NCBI GenBank assembly: GCA_021823625.1
Contig: JAKANS010000007.1
Span: forward strand, 1-64,000
DNA: 64,000 nt
Reading direction: 5' to 3'
Source: a bacterium
Lineage (GTDB): Bacteria; Verrucomicrobiota; Verrucomicrobiia; Limisphaerales; J093
Position 1 is the stretch's first letter. Every line of letters begins with the position of its first letter. Shown here one piece after another: positions 28,497-37,405 of the stretch. The notes under the pieces are model-generated. The model did not search any database. It saw only the letters and a list, made by a program, of their open reading frames with translations, and had not been told where the DNA came from. Made by a program: the position numbers and the translations under genes.

Positions 28497-30674
28497 TCAC
28501 TGCGGTTCGGCCACCGTGCGGAAGAATTCGCCTTGGGCGGGGGCGAGGTTCGTGCGTTGCAGCCAGAAATCGAGGTCGGGACTCCCCAGCGTGAACGAGC
28601 GGATCGATTGCCAGGATTCCAAGTCCGCCGAGGACTCGAGCCGGAACGACTGGTCCACCAAGCCCCGAAACGAAAACTGGTCCGCAGTCAGAGCGCCGCA
28701 GTCGGCGTGGGAGTACGCCGTGATGGCGACCGGCGTGGTGGCGACCAGCAGAGCGCGCAAAATGACGTCTTCCACGCCGACCGCGAGCAACTGCCCCGGC
28801 CGCGACGCCAGGCCGTACAGCGATTTGCCGGTGATGAGGCTCAGCGGCACCCAATCCACCGCGTTCGTGCTGCTGAGCACCGTGCCTTGCGTGCCGCACA
28901 CAAAATAGCGACCGTCCGCGAAGGTGGCGTCGGTCAGCCAGGCGTCCGTGCCGCTGGTGGCCCGCGACCAAGTCACGCCGTCCGGGCTGGTCAGGATCAA
29001 ACCGTTCTGGCCCACCGCCACGAGCAAACCGTTGAGCCGGCGGACCCGGTAAACCCAGTCGGTGGTGCCCGAATCGCGGGCGGACCAGTTCACGGCATCG
29101 GGACTGGTAAAGATCGCGCCCGCGGCACCGGTGGCCACGAAGCCCGAATCGAGTGCGACCACCGAACTGAGGTTGGGCTGGCTGGCGATGCTGCGGGTGG
29201 TCCAGGTCGCCCCGTTGGTGGTGGTCAAAACGGTCCCGGCATCGCCGACCACCACCACCAAGCCGTCTCGCTCGCAAACGCCCTGCAACGTGTTGGCCGT
29301 GGGCGACGGCACCACCGGCGTCCAAACCAAGCCCAGCAAATCGAGCGTGTTGGTCACCGTCACCGAGTTGGTCGTCCACGCGCAATTGGTGAAGGTCCCG
29401 ACCTCATTTGTGGTGACCAGGTTGGTGAGCGCGCGCGGGCTGTACATCAGGCTGCCGTCGCTGCCGGCGGCGACCACCAGGTTGGTGGACCCGCCGATCC
29501 CGAGAAACACCGCGTTCGTGAGCGCGTCGGGCACATACTCGCTGTGCCAGGCAATGCCGTCCGGGCTGGTCAGCACGGTTGCGCGATCGCCCACCGCGAT
29601 GGATTGGTCGGGCAGGTTGAGGACCTCCCAAAGCCAGTCCCGCGACGAGTCGTCCTCGGCGAACCAGAGCGTGCTCTTGATCGAATTGGTGGTGAAGGAC
29701 TCCACCGCCAGGCCCGTTTGGCCGGCCACCACGAACCGTTCCCCGTCCCACACCGCCGCGTAGTACGACCAGACGGGTGCCGGCACCAGGCTGCCGCTGC
29801 CGAGTTGGTCGCTCCATGCGCTCTGCCCGGCCGCCTTCAGCAAAAGCGCGCTGTTGCCGGCGACCAGGCGCGTCCCGTTCCCCACTGCGAACCCGTACAG
29901 GCTGTTCGTCACGCCAGTCGGCTCGCTCTGCCAGTTGGTGCCTTGACTCACACTGGAGAGCAAATTGCCTGCGTCCCCGGTGGCAAAGAAAACGCCGCCG
30001 GAATAGGCGACCCGGTTCAACGCCACCGTGACTCCGCTCGAACGCTTGTCCCATTGCAGGCCGTCCGTGCTGGTGCCGATCAAGCCGTTCTCCCCCACCG
30101 CCACGAACGTGCCGCCGCCGTAAGCGACGCTCCGCAGCCAATCGCTGAACGGGAGGTTCGCGACGCGCTGCCAGGCCAGGCCGTCGGTGCTCCGGTAAAT
30201 CGCGGCGTTGTCGCCCACCGCCACCAGCACGGCATCCGAGGCCGCAACCCCTTCGAGCCAATCCGCGGTGGGCGAATCCAGCGCGGCCGCCTCGAAAGCA
30301 CCCGTCGCGGACTCGCGCAGAATCGTGCCCGCCTCGCCGGTGATGACGGCCCGGTCGCCAAAGAAGGTGATTGCCCGCAGCGCGGAGTCCACGCCGCTGG
30401 CCAGCGAAGTCCAGTTGACCCGGTCCGAACTGACGTAAATCTGACCGTGGTCCGTCACCTCCCAGTAACGGCCGTTGTGGAAGGCCAGGTCATAGACGTT
30501 GTTGCCGTGCGGCGACGGATTGGACCAACGCCAGGGCAGCGGGGCGGCTTGGGCGACCGCGGTGGCGGCGGATGCCAGGAGACACCCGGCGAGTGCCAGC
30601 CCGGTAAAGTCCGCAGCCCAGCCGTGGGCGTGTGCGTTTGGCTTCAAACAACGCATGGGATGCCGTTTATTCAT
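28497..30674 (-). CDS. Secreted BNR/Ycf48-like beta-propeller protein
   Basis: 725 aa; repeated 'VAVGxxGTILxSxDGxxWxxxxSGT' blades. Confidence 0.85.
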   Translation of the reverse strand: MNKRHPMRCLKPNAHAHGWAADFTGLALAGCLLASAATAVAQAAPLPWRWSNPSPHGNNVYDLAFHNGRYWEVTDHGQIYVSSDRVNWTSLASGVDSALRAITFFGDRAVITGEAGTILRESATGAFEAAALDSPTADWLEGVAASDAVLVAVGDNAAIYRSTDGLAWQRVANLPFSDWLRSVAYGGGTFVAVGENGLIGTSTDGLQWDKRSSGVTVALNRVAYSGGVFFATGDAGNLLSSVSQGTNWQSEPTGVTNSLYGFAVGNGTRLVAGNSALLLKAAGQSAWSDQLGSGSLVPAPVWSYYAAVWDGERFVVAGQTGLAVESFTTNSIKSTLWFAEDDSSRDWLWEVLNLPDQSIAVGDRATVLTSPDGIAWHSEYVPDALTNAVFLGIGGSTNLVVAAGSDGSLMYSPRALTNLVTTNEVGTFTNCAWTTNSVTVTNTLDLLGLVWTPVVPSPTANTLQGVCERDGLVVVVGDAGTVLTTTNGATWTTRSIASQPNLSSVVALDSGFVATGAAGAIFTSPDAVNWSARDSGTTDWVYRVRRLNGLLVAVGQNGLILTSPDGVTWSRATSGTDAWLTDATFADGRYFVCGTQGTVLSSTNAVDWVPLSLITGKSLYGLASRPGQLLAVGVEDVILRALLVATTPVAITAYSHADCGALTADQFSFRGLVDQSFRLESSADLESWQSIRSFTLGSPDLDFWLQRTNLAPAQGEFFRTVAEPQ

Positions 30675-30683
30675 CGGATCAAT

Positions 30684-32096
30684 TCAGGTCAACGTTGGAG
30701 TACGAGGCAGGCGCAGGCGAAAAGTAGTGCCGGCGGGCGAAGTGGAGACCAAGGTCAGCTCCACCCCCAAATGGCTGGCCAGTTGACGGCTGATCGCCAG
30801 CCCGATGCCGGAGCCGCCTTCCTTGGACGAACGAACCGGCTCGAACAGGCGGGCGCGGACCGGCTCGGGGATGCCGCTGCCGCGATCGCCCACCTCCGCC
30901 ACCAAGTCGCTCGGTGTGGCGGCCAGACGCAGCGTGACCATGCCGTTGGGCGGGCTGGCTTCGACCGCGTTTTGCACCAGGTTGGCGAGGATCAAGCGCA
31001 GCAGGCCCGCCTCGCGGTTGTCCACGGTGGCTTCGCCCTCGAAACTCAACTCCACGCGCACGCCCCGGCCTTCGGCGAGGGTGCGCGTATGCGCGGCGAC
31101 CTGCCCGCCGAGTTCCGCCAGCGACACCGAGAACGAGGCCGCCTCCTCCCGATCGTGGAGCACTTCGACCACTTGCTGAATCAAGCTGGTCATCCGGCGG
31201 GTGGCGGCCAGGGCTTCGCGCCATTCCTCGCCGTCGCCCGCCAGAGTGCCTTCCTGCCGCGCGGCCACGAACGATTGCAGCCCGGCCACCGGGTTTTTGA
31301 GACTGTGGATGAGGTGAGCCGTGACGGCTCCGAGGGCGTTGATTTTCGCGGCGTTGGCGAGCTCCTGGTTCGCGCGCTGCAGGTCCGCGGTGCGGGCGGC
31401 GAGCAGCCGATTGGCCCGCTCCAACCGGCGGAAGGCCCAGGCCGAACCAACGATGACCAGTCCGGCGCCGACGCCAAACACCAGTCCGCCTTGCAGATTC
31501 AAGCGGCGGTCCAGCAAGGCGAATTCACGCTCGGCGGTAACCCCTTCCAGTAGAAACTGGGCAATCCCCAGCAGCTTGGTCTGGCCCGGCAAGTGCAGCG
31601 GCACATCGATCTCGACCCACGACAGCGTGCCGGGTGCTGGGTGCGCCGGATCCGGCAGAACCAGGAACAACGCTTGCCGGGGCTGGGCGGAATGGAACCG
31701 GGTGAGCGATTGCTGCTGCCGCAACCGATCCAGCGCGACCGCGTCCAGGGTGGTCTCTTTCACTTCGGTGGGCACGCCGGCGATGAACCCTCCCTGCGAG
31801 CTGAACAGCCGCGCCCCGATCATGTTGGTCAGGCTGGCGATGTTCAGCAGCACCTGGTATTGGGCGGCCGGCTCGCCCAGGTCGAACAAAGGATCAGCCT
31901 GGCGCGCCTCAGTTTGGGCGCGCAGCGCGAGGGCGTTGAGGATCTCGGCGTCGCGGCCGAGGATCTGCGCACGCATCTGCGTCCCGAGCTCGAGGCGCCC
32001 CCACAGCACGGCGGCCGCGAGGGCGGTCAGCGCCGACGCAATCGCCCAGCCGCCGTAGCGGCGCCCATTCGGACGTTGGGTCGCAAGCGGGTTCAT
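30684..32096 (-). CDS. Membrane sensor histidine kinase
   Basis: N-terminal TM and periplasmic region; LGAVTAHLIHSLKNPVAGLQSF phosphoacceptor; LVQNAVEASPPNG N-box; VAEVGDRGSGIPE; SSKEGGSGIGLAISRQLASHLG. Confidence 0.93.
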   Translation of the reverse strand: MNPLATQRPNGRRYGGWAIASALTALAAAVLWGRLELGTQMRAQILGRDAEILNALALRAQTEARQADPLFDLGEPAAQYQVLLNIASLTNMIGARLFSSQGGFIAGVPTEVKETTLDAVALDRLRQQQSLTRFHSAQPRQALFLVLPDPAHPAPGTLSWVEIDVPLHLPGQTKLLGIAQFLLEGVTAEREFALLDRRLNLQGGLVFGVGAGLVIVGSAWAFRRLERANRLLAARTADLQRANQELANAAKINALGAVTAHLIHSLKNPVAGLQSFVAARQEGTLAGDGEEWREALAATRRMTSLIQQVVEVLHDREEAASFSVSLAELGGQVAAHTRTLAEGRGVRVELSFEGEATVDNREAGLLRLILANLVQNAVEASPPNGMVTLRLAATPSDLVAEVGDRGSGIPEPVRARLFEPVRSSKEGGSGIGLAISRQLASHLGVELTLVSTSPAGTTFRLRLPRTPTLT

Positions 32097-33277
32097 AATT
32101 CGAGTTCCACGCCCGCGGTTACGGTGTTCGCATCGTAGTCGGCGCTGGGCGCGTTATCGAATGCGGATTCGCGGTCGTACTGGGCGAAGGCGACCAGTTT
32201 TCGCCAGAGCCGGTACTCCCCGCGCACCGTCACGTCCAGATCGGTCTTGCGGCGGAACGCCGACTCCGGACCGTCGGATCGCTGGATTGAATAATCGTAC
32301 CCATAACCGCGGACCTCGGCCCAGACTTTCCAACGTTCGGCACGGTAACCCGCCCGGACGCCGACGAGGGGCCGGAGGTTGTCGAAGTAGCCGCCGCCGT
32401 TGTCTTCGGTCCAGCGAAGCCCGAGCCGAAGCTGCGAACTCCAGCGGCGCTGGGCGCCCCAAGCGAACTTGGAGCGGAACTCCAGTTCGTGGAGGTCGAA
32501 TTCAAGATTGCCGGGCAGTTCCAGTCCGTCCGCGTCGAGGGGCGCCCGGTCGTCGTACCAGCGACGCGTGAACCGGTAGCCCAGCGAACAATCGCTGCCG
32601 GCGGCCAGCGTCTTGGCGAGCTTCACATTCGGCCCAAGTTCCCAGTAATCGTCCAACGGCGCCGAGAAGAGCTGTCGGCTCCCGTCCAACGTGGCTTCCA
32701 GTTTCCAGTTTCGTCCCAGGCTGACCGCCGCCGACGGCGTCAAGGTCAGCGTGCTTCCCTTGGCGGTGACGGTGGACAACTCGGCCTCGGTGGCCGACAC
32801 GTCGAAGACTTGGTTCATGAACACGTACTGCCCGGCAAGTCCGCCAGTCCAACCGGCGCCTAAGTCGCGCTTCACCTCCGCCCGCGCCAACGCCAGGCTC
32901 TCGGGATCCGTCTGGGGAGCGCCGAGGAAATGGGTGTAATCCGCCGAGGCGAAGATCGACACTCCCGTTCCGTCCAGGGGCAGCCGGTTGAGCATGAAAT
33001 CGCCGCCGCCACTGAGAAAGGCCGCCGCGACCGGATTGACCGAGCTGAGCTGGACGTTGTCGCGGTAACCGGTCGCCGCGCGCAGGCTTGCCGCGGTGCT
33101 CCAAGGCGACGGCACGGCTTCTTCGATCAACGCGGCCAAAGCTTTTTCGTCCGGGCCCAGGTCTTTTCCAGCGCTTTCGGTCTCGCCTGCCAGGCCGGTG
33201 GCGCACGCCGCCAGGACACAGCAGACCAAGCCGGTGCAACGCGGGCGGAGACCTTGGCGGCGGGTGGCGGATCTCAT
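32093..33277 (-). CDS. Outer membrane beta-barrel-like protein
   Basis: 394 aa; signal peptide; alternating amphipathic strands ending VRGEYRLWRKLVAFAQYDRESAFDNAPSADYDANTVTAGVELEL; ATGA overlap with kinase gene. Confidence 0.7.
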   Translation of the reverse strand: MRSATRRQGLRPRCTGLVCCVLAACATGLAGETESAGKDLGPDEKALAALIEEAVPSPWSTAASLRAATGYRDNVQLSSVNPVAAAFLSGGGDFMLNRLPLDGTGVSIFASADYTHFLGAPQTDPESLALARAEVKRDLGAGWTGGLAGQYVFMNQVFDVSATEAELSTVTAKGSTLTLTPSAAVSLGRNWKLEATLDGSRQLFSAPLDDYWELGPNVKLAKTLAAGSDCSLGYRFTRRWYDDRAPLDADGLELPGNLEFDLHELEFRSKFAWGAQRRWSSQLRLGLRWTEDNGGGYFDNLRPLVGVRAGYRAERWKVWAEVRGYGYDYSIQRSDGPESAFRRKTDLDVTVRGEYRLWRKLVAFAQYDRESAFDNAPSADYDANTVTAGVELEL

Positions 33278-33417
33278 TCGAGGTTCGGTGACCCGTTATC
33301 TGGCAAAGCCGGCCGCCTCGTGCAAGCAGGTACTGATGCGGGACCCAATCCCCACGAACCTCTTCGTGCCGGTCACGCCGTGGCCCAGGCAGTCCACCGG
33401 CGCTTCACGGGAAACAG

Positions 33418-33447
33418 CGCAGGCGACCCGTTTCCGAATCGCCTGCG
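33418..33447 (-). terminator. Hairpin downstream of the 33497-33931 gene
   Basis: Perfect 9-bp arms CGCAGGCGA / TCGCCTGCG with 12-nt loop; weak T-tract. Confidence 0.45.
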
Positions 33448-33496
33448 TCCAACTCTTATCAACCAGTCGAACCCCCAAGTCTTCCCCCCTTGGAAA

Positions 33497-33931
33497 CTAG
33501 TCTCCCTTGCCGTGTTGGCCCTTGGCCTTTTCCTTGGCCGCGTCGATCAGATCCTTGCGGCTGGGGAGGTTCTTAGCCAGCTCCTGGAGCCGCTCGCGGA
33601 TCTGCTCGCGCAGCTTTTCACGCTCCTGCTTCTGATCCGCGAGCAATTGGCGCATCTGCTCGCGCAACTGCTCGCGCTCTGCCGCCGTGGCTTCGCTCAT
33701 TTGATGGGCGAGTTTCTTGAATTCCTGAACCTTGGCCTGGTGGTCGGCCCGGAATTGCTCGATGAGTTTCTTGATGTCGTCCGGGAGCGCAGGCTTTGCC
33801 GGCTTCTCCGGATGCGTGGGCTTCTGTGGATCGGGGTTCTGCCCATTGCCGGGATCTGCCGCGAACGCCGGCGTGGCCATCAGCGCCACGGTCGCCACCG
33901 CCGCCCCCATCAGTGATTTGAACGTCTTCAT
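33497..33931 (-). CDS. Small exported charged coiled-coil protein
   Basis: MKTFKSLMGAAVATVALMATPAFA signal peptide; then Lys/Glu/Gln/Arg-rich heptad-like EQLREQMRQLLADQKQEREKLREQIRERLQEL. Confidence 0.8.
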   Translation of the reverse strand: MKTFKSLMGAAVATVALMATPAFAADPGNGQNPDPQKPTHPEKPAKPALPDDIKKLIEQFRADHQAKVQEFKKLAHQMSEATAAEREQLREQMRQLLADQKQEREKLREQIRERLQELAKNLPSRKDLIDAAKEKAKGQHGKGD

Positions 33932-33999
33932 AATAATTGGTCTTGTTCGGTTTGCTTCTGAGCGGCTTTTCATGCGGTCGCTCAACGCCGTCATCGTCT

Positions 34000-34015
34000 C
34001 GCAGGCAACGTGCCA
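34000..34015 (-). promoter_or_regulatory. Sigma-54 -24/-12 promoter
   Basis: Minus strand TGGCACGTTGCCTGCG versus consensus TGGCACGN4TTGCW; -24 GG and -12 GC correctly spaced; about 70 nt upstream of the 33931 start codon. Confidence 0.75.
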
Positions 34016-34102
34016 GGTTTCGTGAGCCGACCCCAACGTATTCTGGATAAACAGGTTGAAATTCGGAATGGCGATTTTCAACGGACCGAACAGGAGATCA
34101 AT

Positions 34103-34120
34103 CTGGGGATAAGTCCCCAG
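34103..34120. promoter_or_regulatory. Putative enhancer (UAS) palindrome 1
   Basis: CTGGGGA-TAAG-TCCCCAG, perfect 7-bp arms. Confidence 0.65.
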
Positions 34121-34145
34121 CCTCGGCGCCGTCCAAGAGGACGAA

Positions 34146-34163
34146 CTGGGGATTATTCCCCAC
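34146..34163. promoter_or_regulatory. Putative enhancer (UAS) palindrome 2
   Basis: C-TGGGGA-TTAT-TCCCCA-C, 6-bp arms, centre 43 bp from palindrome 1; its spacer contains the stop codon of the regulator gene. Confidence 0.65.
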
Positions 34164-35568
34164 TCCGAGCGTCTTCCCGGCCGGTGAGCCGGTGGCGGAC
34201 GACGTCGCGGCTCACGCCCAAGAAGCGGGCCGCGGCCGAGACGTTGCCGTTGGCCTGGGCCAGGGCGTGCTGAACGAGCTGATCGATGGCCTCCTCGAGC
34301 GAGAAGCCGTTTTCGGGGAACTGGAATCGTCCGTTGAACCACTCGCTCGCCAGCGGGGAGCCCGGTTCCGTCTCGATCCCGGTCAGACGTTCAAGGTGCG
34401 TGAACGCGAGCGGCCCTTCCTCGAAGACCATTGCCCGCTCGATTTCGTGCGCCAGTTCGCGGACGTTTCCCGGCCAGGGCCAGAGTTGCAGCCGACGCTG
34501 GCCGGCTTCGCTGATTGGCCGGGGCGGCAGGCGGTGTCGCCGCGAGACGCGTTTGAGCAAGGTCTCAGCCAGCGGCACGATGTCCTCCGGGCGCGCTCGC
34601 AGCGGTGGGAGATGCAGGCGAAACAGATCGAGGCGGTGATACAAATCTTCCCGAAACTGGCCGGCGGCAACCAGTTGCTTCAAGTCGCGATTCGACGCCG
34701 CGATTACCCGCACGTCCACCGGCAGGGACTTGTTGCCGCCCAAACGGCGGATCTTGCCGTCTTCGATGACGGTCAGCACCTTCGCCTGCACGGCCAGCGA
34801 CAGGCTCGCCAACTCGTCCAGAAACAGCGTTCCGCCGTTGGCCGCCTCGAACAGGCCGATGCGGGCCGACCGCGCATCGGTGAAGGCGCCGCGCTCGTGG
34901 CCGAAAAGCTCGGACTCCGCCAGCGATTCCGGCAGCGCCGGGCAATTGACTTCCACCAACGGCTGGTCGGCGCGCGGTCCGTGCTCGTGCAGCCACCGGG
35001 CGATGGTGGTCTTGCCGGTGCCGGTCTCGCCTTGAATGAGAACCGGCGGCAGGCGTGTCTCCATGCGGCGGTCGGCCGCCAGGATCTTTTCCAACTGTCC
35101 GCGCAGCGGCGCGAGCGCCGGGCCAAAGAAGAACTCGTCCTCCGCCAGCGCGGCATCCTGACGGCGATGCTGTTCCAGCCGGCGGTCGCGACGGTCGCGG
35201 CGGACCTGGCCGAAGACCAGCAGCAACTCGCCGAGCTCGAACGGCTTGGTCAAGTAACTCAGCGCGCCCAATTGCATCGCCTCGACCGCGCCAGCCACGC
35301 CGCCCTCAGCCGTCATCACCACCACGCCGCAATTCTGGGAAAAGGCGCCTTCGCGGAGCAAGTCGGTGCCCAAGCCGTCCGGGAGATTGACATCCAGGAG
35401 CGCAAAGTCGAACGGCATCAGTCCGATGGACTGGCGCGCGGAGGCTAGATCCGCGACGGCGGTCACATCCGCTCCCTGGCGTTCGAGGAAGGCCGCCACG
35501 CGCCGCCGCAGCAGCGGCTCGTCTTCGACGATCAACACCGACGTGTCAGTCAGGAGAGAGGTTTGCAT
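34153..35568 (-). CDS. Sigma-54-dependent response regulator (NtrC family: REC-AAA+-Fis HTH)
   Basis: VLIVEDEPLLRRRVAAFLERQGADV receiver; PPVLIQGETGTGKTTIARWLHEHG Walker A; ELFGHERGAFTDARSARIGLFEAANGGTLFLDELASLS; C-terminal AAARFLGVSRDVVRHRL HTH. Confidence 0.95.
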   Translation of the reverse strand: MQTSLLTDTSVLIVEDEPLLRRRVAAFLERQGADVTAVADLASARQSIGLMPFDFALLDVNLPDGLGTDLLREGAFSQNCGVVVMTAEGGVAGAVEAMQLGALSYLTKPFELGELLLVFGQVRRDRRDRRLEQHRRQDAALAEDEFFFGPALAPLRGQLEKILAADRRMETRLPPVLIQGETGTGKTTIARWLHEHGPRADQPLVEVNCPALPESLAESELFGHERGAFTDARSARIGLFEAANGGTLFLDELASLSLAVQAKVLTVIEDGKIRRLGGNKSLPVDVRVIAASNRDLKQLVAAGQFREDLYHRLDLFRLHLPPLRARPEDIVPLAETLLKRVSRRHRLPPRPISEAGQRRLQLWPWPGNVRELAHEIERAMVFEEGPLAFTHLERLTGIETEPGSPLASEWFNGRFQFPENGFSLEEAIDQLVQHALAQANGNVSAAARFLGVSRDVVRHRLTGREDARSGE

Positions 35569-35777
35569 GGTAGCCCGAAGGCTCGCGGTCACCCGCCAAC
35601 GAAGCGGGGCCGGCTCTTTCAAACCGCATTCCGCCCCGGCCTGGCAAGCAAGAAGCGTTGCCGTGTGTTCGCCGTTGACTTGTCCGGTTTCCAGCCGCGG
35701 AGGCGGCCCGGAACCGTAACGGCTTCGCGCAGCCACTTTCGGCTTGCGAACGGATTAGAAACCGACATAAGGAACGC

Positions 35778-37340
35778 ATGAGCAACCAAGACGCGCAAAT
35801 CTCAAGCGCACTACCTGGCTATATTACGGGCGCCACCCCGAACCCGGCGGCGAACCGCGCCCCGTGGTACAAGAACACCGCCCCGACTTACGCGGGCATC
35901 TTCCTCTGGTTCGTATTCTGGCAGGACGCCGTTCTTTCCAATGACAAGGGGGGCGGGCTTTCGCACGGCATTGGCATGGCCCTTTTGGGGTTGATCATCG
36001 CTGCGGTGATCTGCCATTTCCTCTTTTACCTCGTGCCCGGCATGTTGGGCATGAAGACCGGGCTGCCGCTGTACATTGTTGGCACTTCCACGTTCGGCGC
36101 CGCCGGGGGCTTCATTTTACCCGGCTTTTTGATGGGCTTGCTGCAATTCGGGTGGTTGGGTGTGAACGCGTACTTCTCCTCCCTGCTGCTGGCGCCAACC
36201 TTGCATGTGAAGGCGGAAATCTTGATGGTAATCTGGGGCGCGCTGGCGGCCTTCGTCGGTCTCAAAGGCATTCAGTATGTGGCGAAGGTGGCCACTTACC
36301 TGCCGCTGATTCCCATCGCCGTGCTGCTCATCATGCTGTTCAAAACTGTTGGCGGACTGGGAAGCTTCGATGCCCAGAAACTGGCGGATACCCACTCCGC
36401 CTTGGCCGGCTACGCCAACCCACCGCTGGCGGGTTTCAGCACGGAGGCGCTGATCAATGGCGGGGTGCTGGGCCTGTTGATCACTTACGTGGTCGGCTTT
36501 TTTGCCACCGCCGGGGCGGCGGGCGTGGACTTCGGCACCAACAGCCGCGACGCGCGGGACGTGCGGATGGGCGGTCTGGTGGGGGTGGCGCTGGCGATCG
36601 TGCTCACGGCGGGCATTTCCACGCTGATCGTGGCCGGCGCGCACGGCTCCAAGGAATACGGCCCGAAGATCGAGGCTGCCGCGGAAGCGGCGGTGGAAAA
36701 GGCCGTGCAAGCGATCGACGACAAGGCGCCGGAGTTGAAGAAGGCCGGCAAGACGGACGATGACATCGACAAAATGAAGGAAACCGCCCAAACCCAGGCC
36801 GCGTCCGAAGCCATGCTGCGGTCCACCAGCCTGCTCAGCGTGGTATTGGGCGAAAAGGCCGCGGGCATTTTGATGTTCCTGCTGGCGCTGGCCGCGTTCC
36901 CGCCGGCCTGCTTCTCGTCCTTCATCGCGGCGAACAGCTTCAAGACCACCTTGCCCAAAGTGAACCCGTTCATCTCGGTCGGCATCGGGGCGGCCGTCAG
37001 CATCATCCTCGCCGTGACCGGCACGGTGGCCAGCGCCATCGGGGTGTTCGTGATCATCGGTGCCTCGTTTGGCCCGATCTGCGGCGCGATGCTGGTCGAT
37101 TATTGGCTGGCCGGCAAAAAGTGGAGCGGCCCGCGCGCGGGCTTCAACCCCGCCGGCTGGATCGCGTGGGCCTTGGGCTTCTGCGTGGGCATTTTCAAGA
37201 CGCTCACCGGTTACGACATGCCGGCGGCGCCGGTCGCGGCGTTCGTCGTCGGCGCGGTCGTGTACTTCATCTGCATGAAGATCGGTTTGGCGTCGAAGGT
37301 CGTGCCGTTGCCGGCGGCGAACCAGCCGAGTAACGCCTGA
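35778..37340 (+). CDS. Cytosine/purine/NCS1-family permease
   Basis: 520 aa polytopic; NRAPWYKNTAPTYAGIFLWFVFWQD...MLGMKTGLPLYIVGTSTFGAAGGFILPGFLMGLLQFGWLGVNAYF. Confidence 0.85.
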   Translation: MSNQDAQISSALPGYITGATPNPAANRAPWYKNTAPTYAGIFLWFVFWQDAVLSNDKGGGLSHGIGMALLGLIIAAVICHFLFYLVPGMLGMKTGLPLYIVGTSTFGAAGGFILPGFLMGLLQFGWLGVNAYFSSLLLAPTLHVKAEILMVIWGALAAFVGLKGIQYVAKVATYLPLIPIAVLLIMLFKTVGGLGSFDAQKLADTHSALAGYANPPLAGFSTEALINGGVLGLLITYVVGFFATAGAAGVDFGTNSRDARDVRMGGLVGVALAIVLTAGISTLIVAGAHGSKEYGPKIEAAAEAAVEKAVQAIDDKAPELKKAGKTDDDIDKMKETAQTQAASEAMLRSTSLLSVVLGEKAAGILMFLLALAAFPPACFSSFIAANSFKTTLPKVNPFISVGIGAAVSIILAVTGTVASAIGVFVIIGASFGPICGAMLVDYWLAGKKWSGPRAGFNPAGWIAWALGFCVGIFKTLTGYDMPAAPVAAFVVGAVVYFICMKIGLASKVVPLPAANQPSNA

Positions 37341-37364
37341 GTCAGCCAACCTCCCAGTTTCGCA

Positions 37365-37396
37365 AGGCGGCCCGCCCGGCCGCCTTTCTTTTTCCC
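37365..37396 (+). terminator. Rho-independent terminator after permease
   Basis: AAGGCGG...CCGCCTT followed by TCTTTTTCCC. Confidence 0.7.
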
Positions 37397-37405
37397 GTCG
37401 TTGCG

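Noticed and set aside
27918-31553. 1211-aa plus-strand ORF
   Set aside because: Antisense shadow of endonuclease V, propeller and kinase genes in high-GC DNA; composition Arg/Gly/His-rich with no recognisable domain.
33341-33356. GCGGGACCCAATCCCCA upstream of the barrel-kinase operon as a third regulator site
   Set aside because: Only one half-site matches and the spacer length differs; no -24/-12 element found beside it.
35639-35654. TGGCAAGCAAGAAGCG as a sigma-54 promoter for the permease
   Set aside because: Spacing fits GG-N10-GC but only a partial consensus match and no TGGGGA-N4-TCCCCA site nearby.
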